From: Gemmatimonadota bacterium
GTDB lineage: Bacteria; Gemmatimonadota; Gemmatimonadetes; Longimicrobiales; RSA9
Direction: 5' to 3'
DNA length: 48,521 nucleotides
Assembly: GCA_039715185.1 (NCBI GenBank)
Contig: JBDLIA010000015.1
Location: 1 to 48,521, forward strand
Below the pieces are notes generated by a model, which did not search any database, was not told the origin of the DNA, and saw only the letters and a program-made list of their open reading frames with translations. The translations under genes were made by a program, and so were the position numbers. Shown here in pieces: positions 23,978 to 33,129 of the stretch. The stretch's first letter is position 1. Every line of letters begins with the position of its first letter.

Positions 23978-25906
23978 TCAGTTGTAGAAGTCCCAGCGCA
24001 GGCCGGTGATCACCCTCTGGCGCAGCAGCCGGCGCTCGGGGAACACCTGTCCGTCCTCCAACAGAGTGTTCTCCCAGCGGACGAACAGGCGCGCCGTAAC
24101 CACTCGTACGTTGAGCACGAAGTCCAGGGTGGACACGCCCTCCAGCTCGGTCAGGACGACCGGCGCCACCGGCTCCCCATCCAGCGTCGGCTGGCTCAGC
24201 ACGGGGAACAGCGCCGCGCCGCGCCGGGAGTGGAATAGCCCGGCGTAGATGTGCAGGTTGTCGGAGGCGAGTGGCAGGTGGTCGTAGACCAGACCGGCGC
24301 GCCACGCCCTGGCCGGCAGGTACGGCCCGGTCGCGCCCTCGCTCCAGTCCTGCACCCACCCCTCGACCCGGAAGGGCAAGCCGCCCGCCCGCACCCGCCC
24401 CTCCGCCTCCCACCCCTGCGCGTCCGCGCCCGAAAAGCGCGCGCCGCGCGGGTCGAAGCCCAGGCCGAGCGCGACGATGCTGTCGACCTCCACCTGGACG
24501 CGGCCGCCGGCCACGCGCAGCGGACCGAGCGTGAGCCGCGCGCCGTAGCGACGCCGCTTGAGCGCCGTGCGCGAGACGCCCGCCGTGCCCAGCCCCGTGT
24601 GCGGCACGCCCAGCTCCCCGCCCGAGGCAGCGCCGGTCAGCTCCAGACCGCCCACGACCCGCAGGGCGCCCCGAGCGTCCCAGGAAGTGGCGGGATCGAA
24701 GCCGACCACGCTGGACCAGCGGTCGTGCCCCACGCCGCCGGCCAGCAGAACGCGGTCGGCGAGGGACAACGCTCCCCGCATCCCCAACTCCAGCTTGGGC
24801 AACGGGCCCTCGTCCCTCCAGCGCGCATCGCCCTCCAGAAAGACAGGCCCTCGCGCGACGCCCACTCGCAGGCCCGCCTGGATGGGATCGGGCTCGCGCG
24901 TGCGCGGTCCCACATCGAACGAGTCCACGGCAACCGGGTCGGGGGACAGCGTGTCCACGGGCAGCTCGACCGTCAGCTCGCTCTTCCCCCCGAACACCTC
25001 CAGCACCACGCCGGGTGCGACTTCCGCCGACGCCCGACCGACGATGTCCAGGCGGCGCGAATCGCCCTCGAGCGGGTGATTGGGGTCGCGGCGCACTTCG
25101 TCCAGGCGCGCCTGCACGCGCACACCCCAGTCCTCTCCCGTGACGCCCCAGTGCGCGAACGCGTTCAACGCCACGGCCCCTTCGACGCCGCCCCGGCCGT
25201 CCGTTTCCACGCGCGTCACGCCCAATCCGAGAGGACCCCATAGCACCCTGGGGATCAGCGCCACGCCAGTGAAGATCTCGGTGTCCAGGTCGCCCGCCGC
25301 CGCCTCCACGCGCGTGTAGGGGCGAGCCTCGTCGGCCACCCTGGTCGTCAGGTGGACGCGGATGGCGTCCAGCGCGCGCTCCACGCGGACGGTCTCCAGG
25401 CTCGCGAGCTCGATCCGGCTCAGGTCCACCGTCGAGGCGCCCAGCGGGTCGAGACGAAAGCCGTCCCAGTAGACCTCGACGGCGGCGCCGGCGCCGCCGG
25501 CCGTGGTCAACGCCTCGGGGGCGCCCAGGTAGCCGAATCTGAGCAGGTGCAGGCCCGCGACGCCGGCCAACAGGTCCGACAGCGTAATGGCGGCCGCCGA
25601 CAGCAGCGCGTCACGATCCCAGCGGACTTCGGCCTCCACCCAGCCGGTGTCGGCCGGCGCCGGCAGGATCGGCATGGTCGCGATGGGCAGGCTGTCGACG
25701 GTCGGCTCCTGCTCCGCCCCGACAGCCGGGTCGAGGACCGAGTCGGTGGGCGGGGCCGCCGCGCTGTCCGCTGGCAGCGTGTCGCTCGGGACCGGCTCCT
25801 GGGCGAGCAGCGAGCCCGCGTACAGGACCGCCATCAAGACGGGCACGAGCGCCCGGCCCAACCGGTGCCGAGCCCGGGGGCGCGGGCCTCCCGGGTGTCG
25901 CGTCAC
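23978..25906 (-). CDS. Outer-membrane beta-barrel protein with TonB-receptor-plug-like domain
   Basis: GTG at 25906 overlaps the pepA stop (GTGA) and gives 642 residues. A signal peptide (ALVPVLMAVLYAGSLLAQEP) is followed by an Asp/Pro/Ala-rich linker. A plug-like segment comes next (residues about 95-190: ITLSDLLAGVAGLHLLRFGY, VEVYWDGFRLDPLGASTVDL, IELASLETVRVERALDAIRV). The rest is a long series of alternating amphipathic strands (about 200-642) ending in VITGLRWDFYN, a barrel-like C-terminus. No TonB box is evident. I cannot name the substrate or family. Its place between pepA and yicC is unusual for a TonB-type protein. Confidence 0.75.
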   Translation of the reverse strand: MTRHPGGPRPRARHRLGRALVPVLMAVLYAGSLLAQEPVPSDTLPADSAAAPPTDSVLDPAVGAEQEPTVDSLPIATMPILPAPADTGWVEAEVRWDRDALLSAAAITLSDLLAGVAGLHLLRFGYLGAPEALTTAGGAGAAVEVYWDGFRLDPLGASTVDLSRIELASLETVRVERALDAIRVHLTTRVADEARPYTRVEAAAGDLDTEIFTGVALIPRVLWGPLGLGVTRVETDGRGGVEGAVALNAFAHWGVTGEDWGVRVQARLDEVRRDPNHPLEGDSRRLDIVGRASAEVAPGVVLEVFGGKSELTVELPVDTLSPDPVAVDSFDVGPRTREPDPIQAGLRVGVARGPVFLEGDARWRDEGPLPKLELGMRGALSLADRVLLAGGVGHDRWSSVVGFDPATSWDARGALRVVGGLELTGAASGGELGVPHTGLGTAGVSRTALKRRRYGARLTLGPLRVAGGRVQVEVDSIVALGLGFDPRGARFSGADAQGWEAEGRVRAGGLPFRVEGWVQDWSEGATGPYLPARAWRAGLVYDHLPLASDNLHIYAGLFHSRRGAALFPVLSQPTLDGEPVAPVVLTELEGVSTLDFVLNVRVVTARLFVRWENTLLEDGQVFPERRLLRQRVITGLRWDFYN

Positions 25907-27426
25907 GCGCGCGCCCGTGTGCGCACCCACTCCACCAGAAGGCGCGTGGGCCACCCGGTCGCGCCCTTGCGCAGATAGCTCGCCGCGGCCTCGGACCGGT
26001 ACGCGGTGCCCGCGATGTCCAGGTGCGCCCAGTGGCTGCGCGGAGCGAACTCGCGCAGGAACCAACCGGCGGTGATGGTGCCGGCGGGCCTGCCCCCGGA
26101 GTTCTTGATGTCGGCGACGTCGCTCCGGATCTGCTTGCGGTACTCGTCCCACAGCGGGAGTGGCCAGCAGCGCTGACCCGAGCGCTCGCCGGCCGCTTGC
26201 AACTCGCCGATGAGCTCCTCGTCGTTCCCCATCACCGCCGCGGCCTGGTGCCCGAGCGCTATGACGACCGCCCCCGTGAGCGTGGCCAGATCCACCACCG
26301 CCACCGGGTCCAGCTCCTTGGCGTAATCCAGCGCGTCGCCCAGGATCAGACGACCCTCGGCGTCGGTGTTCACCACCTCCACCGTCTTGCCCGAGCGCAT
26401 GGTGATGACGTCGCCGGGCTTGAGCGCGCGCCCGGAGGGCATGTTCTCGGTGGCCGGTACTATGGCCACCACGTTGGTCTCGACCGAGAGGTCGGCGAGC
26501 GCCCGCATCGCGCCGAGCACGGCCGCCGCGCCCGACATGTCGTACTTCATGTCCTCCATGCCCGCGGACGGCTTGATGGAGATACCGCCCGAATCGAAGG
26601 TGACGCCCTTCCCCACCAACGCGATCGGCCGGTCGCCCGGCTTGCCGCCGTCGTGCTTCAGGACGATGAAACGCGGCTCCTCGTCGCTACCCCGGGCGAC
26701 CCCGAGCAACCCGCCCATGCGCTCGGCCTCGATCCACCCGGGCTCGAACACTTCGCAGCTCAGGCTGCGCTCCGCCGCCATCGCCGCGACCCGGTCCGCG
26801 AGCGCGGTGGGCGTGGCGACGTTCCCGGGGAGGGTCGCAAGCGCGCGCGCGAAGTTCTCACCGCCCGCTATGGCGCGGCCCTCGCGCACGCCTTCGCGGG
26901 CCGCGTCCGCCGCCGGGCCGGCCAGCAACGTGAGCTCGGCGACCGACGCGCGCGGCGCGTCCTCGTCGGACTCCGTCTTCAGGTCGCGGTAGTCCCAACA
27001 AGCCAGCGCGAACCCCTCGGCCGCCGCGTGGGCCGCGTTGCGCGGTCCCATGTCCTCCACGTCGCCGCCCAGGCGCTGATCGAACGCCACGCGGCTCACG
27101 CCCAGCGCCTCGGCCTTGCGCACCGCCGTGCCCACGACCTTGCGCACGGTCTCCATGGTGTACTCGTCGGGCTCGCCCGCCCCCACGATCAGCACGCGCT
27201 CGGCGCCGACCTCTCCCTCGCGCGGATAGAGCAGCAGCGTTTCGGCGAGCTTGCCGCGGAAGTCTCCGGCGTCCAGCGCGCGGCTGATCGTGCCGCCCAG
27301 CCTGTCGTCCAGGGCGCCCGCGGCGCCGCTGAGTCCGTCCTCGCTCTGGAGCGCGTGCGCCACGAGCAGGGGCGTCTCGATCTCCTCGGGCGCCAGGTCG
27401 ACTACGTCGATGGTCATGTCGGCCAT
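25903..27426 (-). CDS. pepA: Leucyl aminopeptidase (M17)
   Basis: Two-metal cytosolic aminopeptidase. The C-terminal catalytic domain has GKGVTFDSGGISIKPSAGME, DMKYDMSGAAAVLGAM, PATENMPSGRALKPGDV and the M17 signature NTDAEGRLILGDALDYA. The N-terminal macro-like domain runs to about residue 170. It is 507 residues, full length. ATG at 27426 has a nearby alternative three codons in, and no strong ribosome site is seen. Confidence 0.96.
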   Translation of the reverse strand: MADMTIDVVDLAPEEIETPLLVAHALQSEDGLSGAAGALDDRLGGTISRALDAGDFRGKLAETLLLYPREGEVGAERVLIVGAGEPDEYTMETVRKVVGTAVRKAEALGVSRVAFDQRLGGDVEDMGPRNAAHAAAEGFALACWDYRDLKTESDEDAPRASVAELTLLAGPAADAAREGVREGRAIAGGENFARALATLPGNVATPTALADRVAAMAAERSLSCEVFEPGWIEAERMGGLLGVARGSDEEPRFIVLKHDGGKPGDRPIALVGKGVTFDSGGISIKPSAGMEDMKYDMSGAAAVLGAMRALADLSVETNVVAIVPATENMPSGRALKPGDVITMRSGKTVEVVNTDAEGRLILGDALDYAKELDPVAVVDLATLTGAVVIALGHQAAAVMGNDEELIGELQAAGERSGQRCWPLPLWDEYRKQIRSDVADIKNSGGRPAGTITAGWFLREFAPRSHWAHLDIAGTAYRSEAAASYLRKGATGWPTRLLVEWVRTRARA

Positions 27427-27456
27427 TCGGTGTTCTCGGGGTCGGTCGGGACGCGC

Positions 27457-28667
<1,211 letters not shown>

Positions 28668-28671
<4 letters not shown>

Positions 28672-29801
28672 GCGCGCTCTCCCAGCGGCGCGACGCGCTT
28701 GCCCAGCGGGCCCACGTATTCCGCCTTGGGGCGGATCAGCCGATTGTCGGCGAGCTGTTCCAGCACGTTGGCCGTCCAGCCGGACGCGCGGGAGATGGCG
28801 AAGACGTTGGTGAACTGATCGACCGGAACGCCCAACGTGTAGTAGACCGCGGCGCTGTAGAAATCGACGTTGGCGTAGATCTTCTTGCCGCGCGCGTCCA
28901 TTTCATCGCGCATGACGGCGTTTGCCGCTTCGGAGATATCGATCCATCGGCTCTCGCCGCGCTCCCGCCCCAACTCCCGGGCCAGAGCTTTCAGGATGGG
29001 CGCGCGCGGGTCCAGCGCTTTGTACACGCGGTGGCCGAACCCCATGATACGCTCCTTGCGCTCCAGCGCGCCGCGGATCCAGTCGCCGGCCGCGGCCGCG
29101 TCGCCGATGTCCATCAGCATCCGCATCACGCGCTGGTTCGCGCCGCCGTGCAGCGGACCCTTGAGCGTGCCGATGGCCGACACGATCGCGGAGTACATGT
29201 CGGCCAGCGTCGCGACCGTCACGCGCGCCGAAAACGTGGACGCGTTCAGGCCGTGATCCGCGTGCAGGATCAGCGCGACGTCCATGATGTGCGCTTCCAG
29301 CTCTCCCGGAGCGCTGCCCGTGAGCATGCGCAGGACGTCCTCGGCGAGCCCCCTCTCCGGATCCGCCTCCACCGGGTCGGCCCCGTGCCGCAGGCGCTCG
29401 TAGGCCGTGCTGATCGAGCAGATCTGCCCGGTGATACGCACCGCCTTGCGTCGGTTGGCCTCGAGCGAGTCGTCCTCCGCCTCGGGGTCGAAATTGCCCG
29501 CGGCCGACAGGCCCGTACGCAGGGCCGCCATGGGGTGGATGTCGGTGGGCAGGAGGCGCAGGACCTCCAGGACTCCGGGGTGCAGGCGGCGGGCTTCGCC
29601 GAGCTCCCGCCCGATGCCCTCCAGCTCCGTCGCGTTGGGCAGCTCGCCGTTCCAGAGCAGGTAGCACACCTCCTCGAACGACACGTTTTCGGCGAGGTCA
29701 CCGATCTCGTAGCCTGCGTAGATCAGGCGACCCTCGTCGCCAATGACCTTGCTCAGGGACGTCTTGGCTGCGACGACCCCTTCCAACCCCTGACTGGACA
29801 T
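28668..29801 (-). CDS. gltA: Citrate synthase (short type)
   Basis: Condenses oxaloacetate and acetyl-CoA. Short 377-residue form as in Bacillus CitZ and 2-methylcitrate synthases. Motifs are [54 protein letters not shown] (catalytic His), [31 protein letters not shown] and [18 protein letters not shown] (catalytic Asp). Discrimination from methylcitrate synthase is not certain, but linkage to icd favours citrate synthase. Ribosome site GGAGGAG is 4 nt from the ATG. Confidence 0.94.
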
Positions 29802-29815
29802 GACTCCTCCGAACG

Positions 29816-29837
29816 AAAAAGCGCCCCGACGCGGCGC
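29816..29837 (-). terminator. Terminator-like hairpin in gltA leader
   Basis: On the minus strand a GC-only 5-bp stem (GCGCC / GGCGC) with a 7-nt loop is followed directly by TTTTT. It ends 14 nt before the gltA start codon, immediately before the ribosome site. It resembles an attenuator, though the stem is short. Confidence 0.4.
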
Positions 29838-29941
29838 AGCGGGAGCGTCGAGTCGGCGGCGGAAGCGTGCTTGCTGAAGCTTGGCTGCCGGTGGATCGGC
29901 GACCGGATGCGGGAACTGCCGCCAGGCGGTCTCGCGCTGCG

Positions 29942-29971
29942 AGTATACGCGCCCGCTCGCGCGCGAGGCAA
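29942..29971 (-). promoter_or_regulatory. Putative gltA-icd promoter
   Basis: TTGCCT (29966-29971), 18-bp spacer, TATACT (29942-29947) on the minus strand. TATACT is the best -10 match in this gap. It lies about 145 bp before the gltA ATG. Confidence 0.55.
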
Positions 29972-29979
29972 GCCGGCAA

Positions 29980-30003
29980 AAAGCGCCAACTCACGGGCGC
30001 TTT
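29980..30003 (-). terminator. Rho-independent terminator upstream of gltA promoter
   Basis: Minus strand: AAAGCGCC, 8-nt loop, GGCGCTTT followed by two further T (TTTTT in all). It lies directly upstream of the gltA -35 box and would stop transcription arriving from the right on the minus strand. In the plus orientation the T-run is shorter. Confidence 0.55.
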
Positions 30004-30042
30004 GGTACCCGGGGCGCCCTTTCGCGCGGCGCTCGCCCGGCC

Positions 30043-30071
30043 TTGATCGGACCCTCTGCCTGCGCTAGCTT
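30043..30071 (+). promoter_or_regulatory. Putative promoter of the 30236 gene and psd-ade-ppk run
   Basis: TTGATC (30043-30048), 17-bp spacer, TAGCTT (30066-30071). The -35 box is identical to that proposed for pgk, and both -10 boxes fit TAnnnT. It lies about 165 bp before the chosen start codon. Confidence 0.4.
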
Positions 30072-30235
30072 CAGTCTGCGTCGGAGTCGATCCGGCGCGG
30101 TTCCGCCGCGGCCGAAGCTTTCTCTCCCATACGGTCGGTCGGCGGTCGTTCCCCAGAATCGAAGCGATGTCCGTGGCGCGCGCGCGCCACGTGTACAGCG
30201 ACAGGACCCCGAGCCCCGGAGCCCTCGTGCCTGGT

Positions 30236-30553
30236 ATGACTCCATCCCGCTCGCGCGGCAGCTTGGCCGCCATCCGGCCTGGCGTGCGCGCGCAGATACG
30301 CGCCATTCTCTTTCATGGAGTGCGCGCGACCTGCCAGGCGGCGGGTCTGCGCGAGGGGGACGTCGTCCGCTGCCGTGAGTCTGGGCCATCGGGGATAACG
30401 CTGGACGTGGAGAACGGGCCAACCACGTCGCTGAGCCGTCAGGTGGCTCGCTTCGTGGAGGTGGACCTGCTGGGGAAGCAGAAGCCGGCGGCCCATCGCG
30501 AGATTTCGAGTCGCTTGCCGGACCCCGCGCTGGACGGCCCGACCGCCGCATAA
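30236..30553 (+). CDS. Small FeoA/SH3-like protein of unknown function
   Basis: The C-terminal half (AAGLREGDVVRCRESGPSG, ITLDVENGPTTSLSRQVARF, VEVDLLGK) has the spacing of the FeoA/SH3-like barrel: a G-x-x-x-G-D turn, a central I-T-L strand, then residues leading to a final V-E-V strand. The first 40 residues are Arg-rich and helical. ATG at 30236 is chosen; ATG at 30167 in the same frame would add 23 residues. Neither has a ribosome site. It lies divergent from gltA and ahead of psd. FeoA similarity is weak and rests on pattern only. Confidence 0.5.
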   Translation: MTPSRSRGSLAAIRPGVRAQIRAILFHGVRATCQAAGLREGDVVRCRESGPSGITLDVENGPTTSLSRQVARFVEVDLLGKQKPAAHREISSRLPDPALDGPTAA

Positions 30554-30633
30554 GTTCGCCGCCGCTGCGGCGCGCGGCCTGGCGGCTGACGCTCGCGGCG
30601 CTGGCGCGAGCACCGACGGCGCGCGCCAGCCGA

Positions 30634-31410
30634 TTGGCGGCGCGGCTGGCCGACTCGCCCGTCCCCAAGGCCCTCCGCTGGCCACTGTACAGGGCCTTCG
30701 CCGCGGCCGTGGGTGCCGACACGGGCGAAACCGAGCGGCCGTTGGCCAGCTACGGCACCTTCGACGCGTTCTTCACCCGGCGGCTGCGAGCGGGAGCGCG
30801 CCGGTGGCCCGATGATTCGTCGGTCGCCGGGTCTCCGGTGGACGGCGTGGTGGGCCGCTTCGGAAAAGTCGAGGACGGCGCCGCGCTCCAGGCCAAGGGG
30901 CGCCCCTATCTCGTCGACGAGCTGCTCGGGGACGCCGACCTCGCCGCTCGCTTCGCTGGGGGCGTTTACCTGACCATCTACCTGGCCCCCAGGCACTACC
31001 ATCGCGTGCACGCCCCGCTGGCCGGCGCGCTCCGGACTGTCCGGCACGTGGCCGGGCGGCTGCTGCCGGTCAACGCCCCGGCGGTCGCGCTGGTGGACCG
31101 CCTGTTCGTGTCCAACGAGCGCGTAGCCTGCGCCATCGAGGGCGACTCGACCGCGGTCGCGGTGGTCGCCGTGGGCGCGCTCAACGTAGGCCGCATCTCG
31201 GTGCCCGCGGCGCCCGGCTGGAATCCGCGAGCCGGCATCGACCGGGCGCACCGCTACGACCCCACCCCCAGGCTCGAGCGGGGTGACGAATTGATGATCT
31301 TCCACCTCGGCTCCACGGTGGTGCTCTTGTTCGATGGATACCGGCTCGCACCCGGGCTGAGGCGGGGCGCGGAGATCCGGCTCGGGGACCCGATCGCGGT
31401 GAAGCGATGA
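30634..31410 (+). CDS. psd: Phosphatidylserine decarboxylase proenzyme
   Basis: Makes phosphatidylethanolamine. Motifs are YGTFDAFFTRRLRAGAR, SPVDGVVGRFGKVED, YLTIYLAPRHYHRVHAPLAG, RLLPVNAPAVALVDRLFVSN, VGALNVGRISV and the self-cleavage site FHLGSTVVLLF, where the Ser of LGST becomes the pyruvoyl group. The first NTG codon of the open frame is TTG at 30634. The frame is open upstream to about 30379, and the segment from 30565 reads like a typical N-terminus, so a non-AUG upstream start is possible. Its stop overlaps the ade ATG (ATGA). Confidence 0.92.
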   Translation: MAARLADSPVPKALRWPLYRAFAAAVGADTGETERPLASYGTFDAFFTRRLRAGARRWPDDSSVAGSPVDGVVGRFGKVEDGAALQAKGRPYLVDELLGDADLAARFAGGVYLTIYLAPRHYHRVHAPLAGALRTVRHVAGRLLPVNAPAVALVDRLFVSNERVACAIEGDSTAVAVVAVGALNVGRISVPAAPGWNPRAGIDRAHRYDPTPRLERGDELMIFHLGSTVVLLFDGYRLAPGLRRGAEIRLGDPIAVKR

Positions 31411-33128
31411 AGCGAGAACAACTCATAGCGGCGGCGCGAGGAGACCGCCCACCGGACCTGGTGCTGCGCGGCGGCAAGCTCCTCAACGTGCTGTCGGCGC
31501 GAACCGAGCGGGTCGACATCGCGCTCTCCGGCGAGCGCGTGGTGGCCGTGGCGCCCGAAATCAGGGGGCCGACCGAGGTGGACTGCAGCGGCCGGTGGCT
31601 CGCACCGGGCTTCATCGACGCCCACATGCACCTCGAGAGCTCCATGATCACGCTGCCCGAGTTCGCCCGTGCGGTGGTGCCGCGGGGCACCACGGCGGTG
31701 GTAATGGATCCCCACGAAATCGCCAACGTGCACGGCGTCGAAGGCATCCGCTGGGTGCTCGACAGCCGCGCGGGCGTGCCGCTGGCCGCCTTCGTGATGG
31801 CCAGCTCGTGCGTGCCCGCCACCCACATGGAAACCGCGGGCGCGCGGCTCGAGGCGGAGGACCTCGCTCCGCTGCTGGGCGTTCCCGGCGTGCTGGGACT
31901 GGCGGAGGTGATGAATTTTCCGGGCGTGGTGGCGGGCGACGCGGGGCTCATGGCCAAGCTCGACGCGGCCGACGGACTCATCGTGGATGGACACGCGCCG
32001 GGTCTGTCGGGGCGGGCCCTGGACGCCTATCTGGTCGCGGGACCCGGCAGCGACCACGAGTGCCGGGCGCTGGATGAAGCCGCCGAAAAGCTGACCAAGG
32101 GCATGCGCATCCTGATCCGCGAAGGAAGCACCGCCCGCAACCTGGACGCGCTCCTCCCCCTCGTCACGCCCGCCACGGAGCGCAGGTGCTGCTTCGCGAC
32201 CGACGACCGACACCCCGTCGACCTGCTCGCCGAAGGACACATCGACCACGTGTTGCGGCGCGCCATCGCGTCCGGGCTCGATCTGCTCACCGCTTACCGG
32301 CTGGCGACGCTCAACGCGGCCGAATGGTTCGGGCTCGCGCGGGCCGGCTACGGCTCCATAGCGCCGGGAACCCGGGCGGATATCGTGGTACTCGATGATC
32401 CCGAGGCGGTCGCGGTGACCGAGACGTACGTGGGAGGTCGCAGGGTCGCCCGCGCAGGCGCGCTCGAGGTACCCCTGGCCCCCGCTTTGCCCGCGCCAGC
32501 CGGGAACATCACACTCCCCGTGGGTTGGGGAGATGCCCTGCGGATCGAGTGGAAGGACGCAGCGGCCCGCGTTATCGAGGTCATCCCGGGCCAGATCGTC
32601 ACCGGCGCCGGCACGACCCGCCCGCGCCGCGGCGCGGACGGCGAGCTCGGCCTCGATCCGGACCAAGACCTGTGCAAGCTGGCGGTCGTGGAGCGTCACG
32701 GCCGCTCGGGCCGCGTCGGCGTGGGACTGGCGCGGGGCGTGGGACCTCCGCGCGGGGCCATCGCCTCGTCCGTAGCGCACGATTCGCACAACGTCATCGC
32801 CGCGGGCGCCGACGACGACTCGATGCGCACGGCGGTCGCGGCGCTCGCCGAGCAGGCGGGCGGCCTCGCGGTCGCCAGGGGAGACCGGGTGTTGGACCGG
32901 CTGCCGCTGCCGATCGCCGGACTCATGAGCGACCGGCCGCTCGAGGAAGTGGCCGCGGGGGTGGAGCGGGTGACCGCGGCGTACGCCGGCCTGGGAGGCA
33001 CTCACGAGGAGCCCTTCATGGCGCTATCCTTTCTGGCGTTGCCGGTCATTCCGGCGCTGAAGCTGACCGACCACGGCCTCGTGGACGTAGATCGCTTCGA
33101 AGTGGTGCCCCTATGGATAACAGACTGA
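31407..33128 (+). CDS. ade: Adenine deaminase
   Basis: Converts adenine to hypoxanthine in purine salvage. Amidohydrolase fold: RWLAPGFIDAHMHLESSMIT (metal-binding HxH), GTTAVVMDPHEIANVHG, LAEVMNFPGV, DGHAPGLSGRALDAYL, CCFATDDRHPVDLL and YGSIAPGTRADIVVLD. The family-specific C-terminal domain has VAHDSHNVIAAGADDDSM and LPIAGLMSDRPLEEV. It is 573 residues, typical. It is translationally coupled to psd (ATGA at 31407-31410), an unusual pairing. Confidence 0.95.
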   Translation: MKREQLIAAARGDRPPDLVLRGGKLLNVLSARTERVDIALSGERVVAVAPEIRGPTEVDCSGRWLAPGFIDAHMHLESSMITLPEFARAVVPRGTTAVVMDPHEIANVHGVEGIRWVLDSRAGVPLAAFVMASSCVPATHMETAGARLEAEDLAPLLGVPGVLGLAEVMNFPGVVAGDAGLMAKLDAADGLIVDGHAPGLSGRALDAYLVAGPGSDHECRALDEAAEKLTKGMRILIREGSTARNLDALLPLVTPATERRCCFATDDRHPVDLLAEGHIDHVLRRAIASGLDLLTAYRLATLNAAEWFGLARAGYGSIAPGTRADIVVLDDPEAVAVTETYVGGRRVARAGALEVPLAPALPAPAGNITLPVGWGDALRIEWKDAAARVIEVIPGQIVTGAGTTRPRRGADGELGLDPDQDLCKLAVVERHGRSGRVGVGLARGVGPPRGAIASSVAHDSHNVIAAGADDDSMRTAVAALAEQAGGLAVARGDRVLDRLPLPIAGLMSDRPLEEVAAGVERVTAAYAGLGGTHEEPFMALSFLALPVIPALKLTDHGLVDVDRFEVVPLWITD

Positions 33129-33129
33129 A

